Assembly: GCF_018812025.1 (NCBI RefSeq) | Contig: NC_063044.1 | Coordinates: 73,953,244-74,017,243, forward strand | Reading direction: 5' to 3' | Origin: Megalobrama amblycephala | Taxonomy: Eukaryota > Chordata > Actinopteri > Cypriniformes > Xenocyprididae | Length of the DNA: 64,000 nt | Shown here: piece after piece, positions 1 through 11,074 of the stretch | How the letters are laid out: each line of letters starts with the position of its first letter | Position numbering within the stretch: position 1 is the first letter of the stretch | The notes under the pieces: model-generated | The model's database searches: none | What the model saw: the letters and a program-made list of their open reading frames with translations, nothing else | Told to the model about the DNA's origin: nothing | Translations under genes and position numbers: made by a program

Positions 1-299
1 TGTGTTGAGAGCATTAATGAGTTCACATGTAATGTCTCTTTCATTCCACCAGAGGGCCTGAAAGTCCACAAGTGAGAAACAAACACATACAATAATATAC
101 AAATAATCTTTTAGACAGTAAACTAGTTATGGCTCAATAGAGACTCATAGAAGTCATAAAACTTATATAATAAACATGCTTTCATTTCATGTTGTAATTA
201 TGATAATAAGTTTCAAGTGACTTGAGTGAAACACCTTCTTTAGTTATAATACCCCATTCTCAATAAAGACATCAATAACTTGAATTAGAGATACTTTAA

Positions 300-1364
300 T
301 GAGTAGCAAAACTGGTCTTAGATATTCAGTATCGTGTCTCAGACAGAAAATGGGTTCATTAAATGTCAGGCACCAATATCTGTTGGGCTGTTATTAGTTA
401 TAAGAGGTCATGAAATGGAGAATCAGAAGTTTTAGAGAGTTCCACATGTACTTATTTCATATGCGAAGATGTCAGCCAATCACAGCAGTGGGCGTTTACA
501 TTGAGTCTCACAGAGACACGCCCCTTCAAACGGAGCGTTCAAATCAGTGTAAAAAAATGACTTTTATTTCTAATTTATGATTTGTGTTGTAAAAATCACA
601 CCAGCGTTATAAGTGCACCCCAGGACACATTATAAAATAACTTCTGCAAATGTCTGACCTGTAAGTGCTCATCACAAACACTTATTGCTCTGATGTCATG
701 CTGACGTGTGTCAAAAACCTCTCGCGAGGGCGAGGCGGACGTGTCGGATTCTGCAGTCGAGCGCAGTTCCTCTCCACCGACGGCGCTGACCAAAAGCACG
801 ATGGGAAACGACTTGCTGACGACACAGCTTAAAGCTTATTGGTTAAAACAACCGTGATGTATTGATCTCTTTTAAAATGTTTGATTTTAAAACACTAATA
901 CCATGATTTTATGCGTATAAATTATGTGTGAATATTCCCAAACTCTCTGATACAGTGATCTCTCTATGAGTTATGTGATTGTTATCATATTTATAAAAAT
1001 ATATAAAAACATGTTTGTAATTAAAATAAAAATGATTGATACACACATCCTTCGAATGGAAATAAATAACAAGTATTTTGGGTGTATTGTTCATTATGTT
1101 TATTTTCGTATAAAAGCAACAGAACGTAAATTACATCCAGTTTATCAGCAACACAGCGCATGAGTGTGAATCCCGCGATATCCGCCTTTGATCTCGCAGG
1201 TGTCTGATGAAAGGAGAATTGTCAATCTTGCCTGCACTTTTTTCACTCCTCCCCTCACTGCAGCCGCCTACTCTCGGCTGAACTTCAGGCGAGGCAAGGC
1301 GCATCTCAAACAAGCCTATTCAGTTTCAGCGTCGAGTCTTCTGAGGAGAGTCGAGCAGGTCACG
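300..1364 (+). promoter_or_regulatory. Putative promoter and non-coding first exon of zinc-finger gene 1
   Basis: The block at 480-655 recurs at 22,170-22,350 and about 41,900-42,005. A short segment ending in cgagcaggtcacg at 1364 is followed by gtattt, and the same cacg/gtattt junction is kept in unit 2 at 22,592, which suggests a shared splice donor of an untranslated exon. Between about 684 and 1310 unit 1 differs completely from unit 2; this part has a CpG-rich patch at 715-800 with a TCTCGCGAG palindrome near 720, a motif known from CpG promoters. No transcript evidence is available, so the start site is inferred. Confidence 0.45.
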
Positions 1365-1512
1365 GTATTTCTCATATTTACACGATCATCAAACACACTT
1401 TATACAGTTTGATCAAGTGACAGGCTCATTTCTGTGTTGTTTTCATCGAGCACAGCGATACTTGTGCGTCTTTTCTGTCGACTTCCTGCTGAAATAAACA
1501 TTTAGTGCAGCA

Positions 1513-1935
1513 TGTGAGGAAAATATGATGAATTCATTCAGACCTGAGCGATTTTGTGTTCGTTTGTGTGATTGTTTCATGTTTTATAGTGATAATAACT
1601 GTTACTGAATGTCAAAGTTTGAGATCTGTGAGGAAAATATGATGAATTCATTCAGACCTGAGCGATTTTGTGTTCGTTTGTGTGATTGTTTCATGTTTTA
1701 TAGTGATAATAACTGTTACTGAATGTCAAAGTTTGAGATCTGTGAGGAAAATATGATGAATTCATTCAGTCCTGAGCGATTTTGTGTTCGTTTGTGTGAT
1801 TGTTTCGTGTTTTATAGTGATAATAACTGTTACTGAATGTCAAAGTTTGAGATCTGTGAGGAAAATATGATGAATTCATTCAGACCTGAGCGATTTTGTG
1901 TTCGTTTGTGTGATTGTTTCGTTTTATAGTGAAAA
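1513..1935 (+). repeat. 114-bp tandem repeat, 3.7 copies
   Basis: Units start at 1513, 1627, 1741 and 1855, each beginning tgtgaggaaaatatg, exactly 114 bp apart and nearly identical. The corresponding place in unit 2 (22,741) has only one partial copy, so the expansion happened after the unit duplication. It lies in the predicted first intron of zinc-finger gene 1. Confidence 0.92.
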
Positions 1936-2378
1936 CTGCTAATGAATTTTAAGTAAAAAGTTCACATCTTTACATCGAGCCTGTAGCGAGCCATATGAAA
2001 CATTTCAAATCAAAATGTAAACGTTAATATATGAATACAGTTTGATATTGGCTTTGTGCTGTTCTTTATAGGAGTTTTTAATGTTTTCTCAAATATCCTG
2101 ACTCTAATCAGTTTCAGCAAACACTCAGAATAAAGTGAGATGATCTGAATGTCTTGTTGAATGAGTGTTGATAGTCATCAATATTAACAGAGAAACCGCT
2201 GAAAACACTATATTTCATGTTTTCACCTCATTTATTATGCTGATGTCTTCAGATCTGCTGTGAATTGACACTTAAAGATCATTTCATTGCTGTCAACAGA
2301 CTGAGCGGATTTGTCCTACAAATATGTACATTTATTTCTGTCTTTATGCTTTTAACTGTTTTTCTTCCAGTTCTTTAA

Positions 2379-4046
2379 AGGCAGGGTAGGTAACAAATTT
2401 ATTAACAACTTTCTTCCAAACTTTCTATATATATCAATGCATAATTAAAATGTAAGTACTCTGATAAAAAGAGTATAAAAATCGAGTGACTCTAGACCGT
2501 TTAATCTGTATTAAACATAGCTCATTATTTCCATTCGGGACGAAACACAGGATTGGCTTAGGCGACTGTCACTCTCTCGCAACCATGGCAACCACCCTTT
2601 TGCCACACATGACCTGCCCACTTGCGCGCGCAAGTTTGACTTGAGAAATTCAAGAGGCATGGATCCTAGGAATACCAAACAATGGCAGAGAAACAGCAAG
2701 CAAAATGCACAGTACCGGCCTATGCAGTTAGTGAAGGCAAACCAGGCAAAAAAAGGAAGACAGTAACAGTACAAGAAAAGGCAATGAACAAAAAGTCTTT
2801 GGATAAACAAAGAAATAAAACGCGAGTTAATATCGGCGTGGCTTTCCAGCGATGGCGAGAACTGAGGGAACTCAAGGGGCTGAAAAGTGACTCCTTGATG
2901 GCTTTATTTCTGCTGGACAGGTAAATCATTCTTTTTGTATTTTGATCATACATATTTTTTTGTTTATTTTTTCATGAAGCATGTGTCATTAGCACACGTA
3001 GCTGCGTAATATAGCTAACATAACATTACTTAGCGAGCCGTTGTAGAGACTATAAATAATCTATAGGCCTAGCTCAAGATGATAGCTATAGTGTTGAATT
3101 GTGCATAATTTTGCTTTAGATAACTAAATACATGTTTAACAGATAGTAGGCCTAACGTTACTCCGCATCTAGGAACTTTTCTTAGAACTATATTTACCCT
3201 CTGTCTAACTCTTTTACCATGTTCACCTGTAAGTTTACCTGCACGTTTTTTTTCGCCTTTGTTTTGTTTTTATATTCTCTACCTATGTTTACTGATGTCT
3301 TTATCTTGTATCTGTGTGTGTCGTACACACTTTGTTGTATGTATGTGTTATTATTTTGTGTCTGCAATGCAGTTGTGAGTTGATATTTGAGTGTATGTTA
3401 CTCTGTTTATCTGTAATCAAGACATTTTATAAATGTGATGTAATTGTTGTGTTGATTTGTATAATTTTTTTTTATTAGTTATGAGAAAGACATCAACGAA
3501 TCTTACACGAAATTCATCTTCATCACAGTGTAAATGATGGTAATGGAAAAACGTGTATCATGCAACCTGTTTTAGCTTTGCCTTATAGATAACTAGCTCG
3601 TTAGCGAATCAAAAAATATATATTTTAAACTTTACCAATATCAATATGCTAGCTTGATAGTGAGTACTAAATACATCTTGTTTGTTTATCTTCATAATTA
3701 TAAAGTTATTTTTATTACATGTGATTCTGACATGATGTCACTACATGCACTGTGCTCCTTCCTCTCCGCTCGTCTCAGGTAAATAATGCGTCTTCCAGCT
3801 CAGTGGTCGGAGTCGCGCGTTCATGTGTTTTGGGGGCGTGGCTTTGGAAGGAGCCCAGAAGGGAGGGGGTGGAGTGAATGGAAATAATGAGCTGTCTTTA
3901 AAACAGTCGTGAGAGGTCTACAGACACTCGATTTTTATACTTTCTTTTTCAGAGTACTTACATTTTAATTATGTATTGATATATAAATAAAGTTTAAACA
4001 AATTTTGAAAAAAAGTTTTTTATACATTTTTTTACCTACCCTGCCT
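2379..4046. mobile_element. TTAA-target DNA transposon with ~110-bp terminal inverted repeats
   Basis: The 1668-bp element starts AGGCAGGGTAGGTAA and ends with the inverted sequence TTACCTACCCTGCCT. Similarity of the inverted ends extends about 110 bp inward, including a shared block reading taattaaaatgtaagtactc in both arms. It is flanked by TTAA at 2375-2378 and 4047-4050. Unit 2 at about 23,340-23,355 runs straight from the left flank to ctagatatctg on the right, an empty site. TTAA targets are known for piggyBac and Kolobok; the ends look more Kolobok-like to me but the superfamily is not proven. It holds one exon-like ORF and no full transposase. Confidence 0.85.
2682..2920 (+). CDS. Exon-like ORF inside the TTAA transposon
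   Basis: An ATG-initiated reading frame of about 80 codons, rich in Lys, Arg and Gln, ends in ...SDSLMALFLLDR exactly at a consensus splice donor (cag/gtaaat at 2920/2921). The C-terminal part (RVNIGVAFQRWRELRELKG) resembles a short N-terminal segment I recall from many predicted fish proteins with transposon-derived exons. Likely exon 1 of the element's own gene or a captured exon; the following exons are absent, so the product is probably not made. Function unknown. Confidence 0.4.
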
Positions 4047-4578
4047 TTAATACTTTTCTAGATATCTGTCATTATTTTAATGAAGAAACAGAATGTTAGA
4101 ATTTGAAACAAAAAGTTAATATAGCAAAAAAAAAAAACTTTATTTAGAACAAGAATGATTTGCTGTATTTAAGGATCACAGTGCTGCCCAAAATACTCTT
4201 TAATTGTAATTTTAAATCTTTTTATTTTGCCACTTTCCTTCAAACCACTAGATTTCTCTCATTTGTCAGCAATAAGCTTTTAATCATTTAAAATATAATG
4301 AAATTTAGTGTGATCTCTTATTCTTTTATATATTTTATTAAGTACTGGTCAAAATAACTGTTGTTTCCTTTTTACATTAAATATATTTGTTACACGAAAT
4401 GATGGAACATTATTTCACCTATATTTTGACTTTTTTTATTAGTTATTTGCATTTGATGTTTTTTTTTTAATGTAAAACCGCTTTTGTACGTTTAATTTGA
4501 TGCAGACACTAAAATTTGATTTCTGGTCTTTAACCCTATAAAAACAAACAGTAACTAATATATTTTTGATTTTGGCAG

Positions 4579-4918
4579 ATCAGCTCCTCCAACCAATCTT
4601 CAGTTCAGTAAATGAAGCCCCGTCCACTGAAATTCACACGTGAAGCTCCTCCCACATAAAAATCACATAATCAGTTAAGCTCCTCCCACATTACTCACTT
4701 CATCAGTGAAGCTCCTCCCACTGTAATCACATCATCAGTGAAGCTCCTCCCACCGCAGTTCATCAATAAATGCTGGAATATTCCCATCAGACGAGCATCA
4801 GAGCATCAGGAAGAGCTGAAATCTGCAAAGACTGAGTTTATTAAAGAGGACAGTGATAACATGAGTGATCCAGAACCCTGCAGAATGAAACACACTGAAG
4901 ATACTGAAGAACAAAGAG
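4579..4918 (+). other. Predicted exon 2 of zinc-finger gene 1 (5' UTR plus start)
   Basis: A tttggcag acceptor precedes 4579 and a donor follows 4918. The same acceptor and donor flank 23,923-24,264 in unit 2. The 5' UTR part (about 4620-4760) contains four imperfect copies of a 35-40 bp minisatellite with the core gaagctcctcccac. It ends with the coding start described separately. Confidence 0.55.
4861..4918 (+). CDS. FiNZ-type C2H2 zinc-finger protein 1, first coding exon
   Basis: The ATG at 4861 (adenine at -3) starts MSDPEPCRMKHTEDTEEQR and the exon ends in phase 1 at 4918 before a gt donor. Joined to the exon at 12,353 it reads EEQR-ELIEESEESEELSEVEE, the usual N terminus of a large family of cyprinid zinc-finger proteins. 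The upstream frame to 4738 is also open but begins at GTG, so I chose the ATG. The intron to the next exon is about 7.4 kb, nearly all of it transposon sequence. Confidence 0.7.
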
Positions 4919-5724
4919 GTTGGTGTCTATGTCACTGTCAAGTCAATGTTTTTGTCACCTTTATATAGCGCTTTTTACAATGCAGATAGCATCAAAGCAG
5001 TTTACAGTGATAACTAGTGAATCATTTTGTCCAGCTTAAGTATATTCAATATTGATTCATTCGGTTGTAAAAATCAATAATTAGTTAATTTATCTATATA
5101 TCAGCACTGGAGAAAACAGTGATGTCATCATCCAGCTCAGTTCAGTTCACATACAATGGTGTCAGTGCAGGCAGATCAAAAACATTGTTGAATATCAAGT
5201 GTCCCCAACTAAGCAAGCCAAAGGCGACAGCGGCAAGGAACCCAAACTACAACAGGTGATGAGAATGGAGAAAAAAAAGACTTTGGGAGAAACCAGGCTC
5301 AGTTGGGGGGCCAGTTCTCTGGCAAACAGTGCTTTGTGATTCAGGCAGCGTTACAGGTCATAAGAATGATTGGGATTGCAGCAGTTAAATTATTTGGTCC
5401 AGTTCTATCTAGTTGATGATCGTATTCATCACATCGGTATGGGACGGCTTGTTGGAAATGTGCCACAATCTCTGCGGACACTTCAGGGCTGCGTTGTCAT
5501 CGTGTCTAGGCACAGGTCCTCCATCTGATCTGGATACGGCCCGGATCCGGCTGACTACGGTAAACCTCGGGATAAACAGATAGACTAATATTAGCATAGA
5601 TGCCATTCTTCTATTGATGTAACGAGTACATCTGGTGTTATAGGAAGTGTTCCCGGTTCTGCTGACCTAATTTATGCAGCCTAATAATCCTTTAATGGAT
5701 TTGAAAATATAAATTGATAATGTG

Positions 5725-6240
5725 TTATGTGTATGCCAGGTTAAAGAGATGCGTTTTTAGTCTAGATTTAAACTGACAGAGTGTGTCTGCTTCCCGAACA
5801 ATGCTAGGAAGATTGTTCCAGAGTTTAGGTGCCAAATAGGAGAAGGATCTACCACCTGCGGTTGATTTTGATATTGTAGGTATTATCAGCTGGCCTGAAT
5901 TCTGAGATCGCAATAAACGTGAAGGACTATAATGCATTAAGAGCTCACTTAGGTACTGGGGGGCTAAACCATTTAGTGCTTTGTAAGTAATTAGCAAGAT
6001 TTTAAAATCTATACGGTGTTTAACAGGAAGCCAATGCAGTGATGACAGAACTGGGCTAATATGGTCATACTTCCTAGTTCTAGTAAGAACTCTAGCTGCT
6101 GCATTTTGTACGAGCTGTAGTTTATTTATCAAGCGGGAGGAACAACTACGCAGTAGAGCATTACAGTAATCTAGCCTTGAGGTCATGAACGCATGAACTA
6201 ACTGTTCTGCATTTTTCATTGAGAGCATATGCCGTAGTTT
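5725..6240 (-). pseudogene. L2 reverse transcriptase, C-terminal part (family A)
   Basis: The reading frame contains [50 protein letters not shown] and SLHWLPVKHRIDFKI, the conserved C-terminal block of L2 reverse transcriptases, and ends FKSRLKTHLFNLAYT. Upstream the frame runs into the hAT element at 6287, so the N-terminal residues of the open frame are not LINE protein. Relic only. Confidence 0.85.
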
Positions 6241-6287
6241 AGATATATTTTTAAGATGGAAGAATGCGGTTTTGCAGATGCTAGTAA

Positions 6288-7223
6288 CAGGGACGTGCAC
6301 AGGAATTTTGAGGGGCAGTTGCTCTGACCTAAAAAAAGGGCACTCCCCTACACAACCCGGAAGGACTGAGAATAACCGTGGTATAAGTGGAATAATTGAC
6401 TCCGCTTCGAGTCGTGACCGAATCACCGCCTCAGGTGTGCATTATTTTTCTAATAATTCAACGGCCCGTCGTCAATTATTCCTTACTTGAATCACAGCTT
6501 AAATAGTGTTTTGACAACGCCAACCCAAGTGCATTTTACCTCAAACTTGCGTCTAGCTAACTTTCTAAAGTAGCATTCGCTTCTCGGGTCGACATTAACA
6601 CTGACAAAATTATATTCAGAATTAAAAATATTTTTATACCACTTTTTAATGTGTGATTGTGTAAAGGTTTTCACGAGATACCAACCTTTCGCGAACTTGC
6701 TTCCAACACTCGTTCTCATGGAGGCGCGGTGTGCACGGAGGGGAGGGGCTGTGCGCGCGCGAGTATGTGAGAGAGACGCGTGAGTGAGAGACGCAGGGAA
6801 ATGAAATGCAGCTGAACGTTTGCTCTATGAAAGACATTGACAAAGACAAAAACTAAGGACATTTAATCTATTATTTTATTTTAGTTAGTTTTGCCAAACA
6901 CACATTACAGTTTTGGTTAGTTATCGTTTTTTTTGTAATGCCTCGTTTTTATTTTTATTTCAGTTAACGAAAATGTTTTTTCCCACCTACTTTTAGTTTT
7001 TTCGTTCGTTTTCGTTAACGATTATAACCTTACTCACCTTTTCGACAACGTTAAATCGTCTCACCCGACAACCGCGACAATCTCCTTCTAGTGCTGCTCA
7101 TGCAGGCTCAGCTCAGGTGCCGGTCGCGTGCAGCACTGCAGCCACGTAAACAGAGTTTGGCCTTCCCCTACTGACTTTCACTTTCGGACGGGTGCCCGAA
7201 TATGGAAGTGAATGAGGCTTTGC

Positions 7224-7274
<51 letters not shown>

Positions 7275-7414
7275 TAGGCCTACGTGAAATTCTGCATCCA
7301 TTGTACGATTTTTTTTTTTTTTTTTTTTTCCACCTCGGAAGGGCAACGTGAGTCGAGAAGGGCATATGGGCAGTTGCCCGGGCAACCTGAGCAACCCCCC
7401 TGTGCACGTCCCTG
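6288..7414. mobile_element. Non-autonomous hAT-like transposon nested in the L2
   Basis: The 1127-bp insert starts CAGGGACGTGCACAGG and ends with the inverse (CTGTGCACGTCCCTG). It is flanked by perfect 8-bp copies of GCTAGTAA at 6280-6287 and 7415-7422, and removing it rejoins the L2. Eight-base duplication and CAGGG ends fit the hAT superfamily. No transposase frame is present; it contains T-runs at about 7227-7269 and 7311-7329. A fragment of the same family lies at 50,245-50,301. Confidence 0.9.
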
Positions 7415-7518
7415 GCTAGTAACATGGCCTTCAAATGAAAGATTGCTATCAAAGAGCACACCCAGGTTTCTAGCTGACGACGAAGACTTAACAGAGCAGC
7501 CATCAAGTGTTAGGCAAC

Positions 7519-8729
7519 CTAGAATAGGTTATTATGTGAAAAAGTTTTTGGTCCAAAAATTAGAATCTCTGTTTTTTCTGAATTTAGTAGTAGGAAATTA
7601 CTGGTCATCCAATTTTTTATATCAGCTATGCATTCTGTTAATTTTGTGAATTGGTAAGTTTCGTCGGGGCGTGAAGAAATATAGAGCTGAGTATCACCAG
7701 CATAACAATGAAAACTAACGTCATACTTCCTAATGATATGTCCCAAGGGTAGCATACTGAGCCTTGCAGTACTCCATATTTAACTTCTGATTGATATGAC
7801 ATCTCATCATTTACTACTACAAACTGATAACGGTCAGATAAGTATGATTTGAACCATGCCAATGCAGTTCCACTAATGCCAACATAGTTTTCGAGTCTAT
7901 TTTGAAGAATATTGTGGTCAGTAGTGTCAAAAGCAGCACTGAGATCTAGTAACACTAATAGAGAGATACAACCACGATCGGATGATAAGAGCAAATCATT
8001 AGTAACTCTAATGAGAGCAGTCTCAGTACTATAGTGCAGTCTAAATCCTGACTGGAAATCCTCACAGATACCATTTCTTTCTAAAAAGGAATTTGAATTT
8101 GAGAACTAATTCTCTAGAATCAAATTGTGTTTTTTTTTAAATAAGAGGTTTAATAATAGCCAGCTTAAAAGTTTTTGGTAGGTATCCTAGTGATAAAGAT
8201 GAATTAATGATATTAAGAAGAGGATCTATGACCTCTGGAAGCATCACTTTCAATAGCTTAGTTGGTATAGGGTCTAACATACATGTTGTTTATTTTGATG
8301 ATTTAACAAATTTAGTCTGCAAAAAACTTCTAGTTTTGTTTTCTTCCAGCTGCGCTCCATTTTTCTTGCAGGTCTCTTAAGAGCCTGAGTGTGCTCGTTG
8401 TACCATGGCGTTGGATTAATTTCCTTAAACTTCTTTAAGCGCAGATGAGCAACTGTGTCTAATGTGCTGGAAAAGAGAGAGTCAATAGTTTCTGTTGCAA
8501 CTTTGAGGCCTTCTAAGCTGTCTAGTATGCTAAGGCAATGAAACTGATCAGGAAGATTATTTATAGAGCAGTCTTTAGTGATAGAAGTGATGGTTCTACC
8601 ATATTTATGGCAGGGTGGCGGTTTTGCAGCCTTGGATAAATGAAGTATACACGAGACTAGATAATGATCTGAGATGTCGTCACTCTGCTGCAGAATTTCA
8701 ACGGCATCAATATCGATTCCATGTGACAT
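7519..8729 (-). pseudogene. L2 ORF2 middle part (family A), frameshifted
   Basis: Minus-strand frames at 8274-8729 (SHGIDIDAVEILQQSDDISD, then PTPWYNEHTQALKR), 7638-7994 ([19 protein letters not shown], the first reverse transcriptase motif) and 7519-7755 (YAGDTQLYISSRPDE, replacing the usual YADDT, then IKNWMTSNFLLLNSEKTE). Frame changes and at least one loss between the endonuclease and transcriptase parts inactivate it. The altered catalytic motif (AGD in place of ADD) is a further sign of decay. Confidence 0.82.
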
Positions 8730-8740
8730 TATTAGATCTA

Positions 8741-10230
8741 CATTTACATTTAGTCATTTAATAGACGCTTTTATCCAAAGCGACTTACAAATGAGAGTAG
8801 TAGAATCAATCAAATCAACATGAGAACAACAGTATGTAAGTGCTGTGTGAAGTCACAGTCATGACAGTAAAGTGCTCGTAGCAAGGAATTTTTTTTTCAA
8901 TAAATAAATACACAAATAGATAGAAGAATAGAAATCAAGGTAAGTGCTACTATTACTGGGTCAAGTGCTGACAAAAAAGATACGTCTTTAGCATTTTTTT
9001 GAAAATGGCTAAAGACTCAGCTGCTTGGATAGAGCGTGGCAGGTCATTCCACCAGCCGGGAACAGACCCGGAGAAGGTCCGTGAGAGTGATTTTGTGCCT
9101 CTTTGTGATGGCACCACAAGGCGCCATTCACTTGCAGAACGCAAGTTTCTGGAGGGCGCATAAGTCTGAAGTAGCGAGTTAAGATATAGCGGTGCAGAGC
9201 CAGCGGTCGTTCTGTAGGCAAACATCAGAGCCTTGAATTGGGTGCGAGCAGCTACTGGCAGCCAGTGCAGACTGACAAAGAGAGGTGTGACTTGCGCTCT
9301 CTTCGGTTCGTTGAAGACCAGTCTTGCTGCAGCATTCTGGATCAGTTGTAGAGGCTTGATAGTGCATGCTGGAAGGCCAGCCAAGAGAGCATTACAGTAG
9401 TCCAGTCTGGATAGAACAAGAGCTTGGACAAGAATTTGTGTGGAATGTTTCGATAGGAAGGGTCTAATCTTGCTGATGTTGTACAAGGCAAATCTGCAGG
9501 ACCGGGCCGTTGTCACAACATGATCTGTGAAGCTTAAACAATCATCCATCACCACTCCCAAGGTTCCTGGCTGTCTTGGAAGGAGTAATGGTTGACGACC
9601 CAAGTTGAACTGAAAAGTTGTGATGAAGTGTTGGGTAGGCACTGACTACAAGCAGTTCCGTTTTTGCAAGGTTGAGTTAAGGATGGTGGTCCTTCATCCA
9701 GGCAGAAATGGCTGTCAGGCAGGCTGCAATGCGACCAGCAACCGTCGGATCCTCTGGTTGGAATGAGAGGTAGAGTTGTGTGTCATCAGCATAACAGTGA
9801 TAGGAGAAACCATGATCCTGAATGACAGAACCTAGTGATGACAGAAGATGGAGAAGAGAAGTGGTCCAAGCACAGAGCCCTGAGGCACCCCAGTGGCAAG
9901 ATGATGTGACTTGGACACCTCACCTCTCCAAGATACCCTGAAGGACCTACCTGAGAGGTAAGACTTGAACCACTGGAGTGCGGTTCCCGAGATGCCATTC
10001 GACATGAGTGTTGACAGGGGGATCTGGTGATTAACCGTGTCAAAAGCAGCAGACAGATCCAGCAAGATGAGTACTGATGATTTTGAAGATGCTCGTGCCA
10101 GTCTCAGTGCTTCAGTAACTGAGAGCAGGGCAGTCTCAGTTGAGTGGCCACTCTTGAAACCAGACTGGTGGTTGTCAAGAAGGTTGTTCTGTGATTATCG
10201 ACACAATCCTGGTCAGAAAGGCAAAGGGGG
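8741..10230 (-). mobile_element. L2-clade LINE (family B), 5'-truncated, nested in family A
   Basis: The 3' end at 8741 begins with the tail catttacatttagtcattt followed by cgcttttatccaaagcgactt. C-terminal reverse transcriptase is at 8953-9642 ([26 protein letters not shown]) and core at 9832-10,065 ([29 protein letters not shown]). Flanks are agatcta at 8734-8740 and aggtcta at 10,231-10,237, a likely 7-bp target duplication. The last ~40 bp at its 5' side are an inverted copy of the host LINE's endonuclease (see findings). Confidence 0.85.
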
Positions 10231-10811
10231 AGGTCTAAAGTATGATTACGACAATGAGTGGGTCCTGACACGTGTTGTCTAACACCAATATAGTTTAGAA
10301 TGTCTGTAAATAAAAAAGACGCATTGGGATTTGCATTATCTACATGGATATTAAAATCACCAACAACAAGGACTTTATATGCAGCTAGTACTAATTCTGA
10401 TAGAAAATCAACAAATTCTTTGATAAAGTCTGGATGGTGTCCTGGTGGCCTGTATACAGTAGCCAGCACAAATCTCAACTTGCATAACGTTACATAAAGC
10501 AACATAATTTCGAAGGAATTATATTTGAAGGACTTTTGAGTAATACTGAAGATATTACTATAAATTACAGCAACACCTCCCCCTTTGCCTTTCTGACGAG
10601 GATTGTGTCGATAATCATAACCTTGATGGCTAGACTCATTTAAAGTAATGTAATCGTCCAGTTTTAGCCAGGTTTCTGTCAAACACAGCACATCTAGATT
10701 ATTGTCTGTGATAATATCGTTTACAATAAGTGCTTTTGAAGAAATGGATCTAAAATTTAACAACCCAAGCTTTATCATTTGTTTATCAGTATTATCTCTG
10801 TTGAACATCAA
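10231..10811 (-). pseudogene. L2 apurinic-type endonuclease domain (family A)
   Basis: The minus-strand frame reads IKLGLLNFRSISSKALIVND, LDVLCLTETWL, YRPPGHHPDF and VLVVGDFNIHVD, then HTLDL, the endonuclease of L2 ORF2 containing the E of TETW and the D and N of GDFN needed for cleavage. It stops making sense at about 10,231, where the family B LINE inserted; the continuation SHGID is found at 8729. Relic of a dead element. Confidence 0.85.
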
Positions 10812-10892
10812 TTAAATTTTTACCCTTAAAAGGGTTTGGAATTTTTTTAATAATTCAGGGTACAGACACAGTCTTTATGTGATAAAATCTAG

Positions 10893-11050
10893 CTTTCCTG
10901 TAGCTTAGTGGTTAGAGCATGGCACTAGCAATGCCAAGGTCATGGGTTCGATCCAATGGTTTGCACATACACAGATACAAAATGTATAGTATAATGCAAT
11001 GTAAGTCGCTTTGGATAAAAGCATCTGCCAAATGCATAAATGTAAATGTA
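10893..11050 (+). mobile_element. tRNA-derived SINE with an L2-like tail (copy 1)
   Basis: The head has an A-box-like stretch (gtagcttagtggttagagca, near 10,900) and a B box (ggttcgatcc, 10,945-10,954), the internal RNA polymerase III promoter of tRNA SINEs. The tail (gtaagtcgctttggataaaa, then aaatgcataaatgtaaatg) matches the 3' end of the family B L2. Flanking TCTAG at 10,888-10,892 and 11,053-11,057 is a likely target duplication. Not a functional tRNA: no acceptor stem closes. Confidence 0.85.
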
Positions 11051-11074
11051 ATTCTAGGTGAAAGAGGTATTATC

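Larger units (their letters stand above)
4931..11074 (-). mobile_element. L2-clade LINE (family A), interrupted, in intron of zinc-finger gene 1
   Basis: Minus-strand pieces lie at 4931-6287, 7423-8740 and 10,231-11,074. The 3' end (4931-5640) has the typical fish L2 tail with ttgac-like repeats and gcgctttttacaatgc. Reverse transcriptase C-terminus is at 5725-6240 ([21 protein letters not shown]), reverse transcriptase core at 7519-7994 ([24 protein letters not shown]) and the endonuclease at 10,231-10,811 (LNFRSISSKA, LCLTETWL, VYRPPGHH, VGDFNIH). Frameshifts show it is dead. It is split by a hAT at 6288-7414 and a family B L2 at 8741-10,230, and is cut off by a MITE-like element at 11,075. 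Confidence 0.88.

Noticed and set aside
4738..4860. Upstream extension of zinc-finger gene 1 (MKLLPPQF...)
   Set aside because: It starts at GTG and translates the minisatellite; the ATG at 4861 matches the family start.
7113..7506. Lysine-rich reading frames
   Set aside because: They are translations of T-runs within the hAT element and carry no protein signal.
8953..9642. Host genes at 5725-6240, 8953-9642, 16,401-17,611 and 28,220-29,462
   Set aside because: All carry L2 reverse transcriptase motifs, poly-motif tails and frameshifts; they are LINE copies, not host genes.
10893..10965. tRNA gene because of A and B box sequences
   Set aside because: No cloverleaf with a closing acceptor stem, an L2-like tail follows and target duplications flank it: a SINE. 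The same holds for 21,262-21,417.
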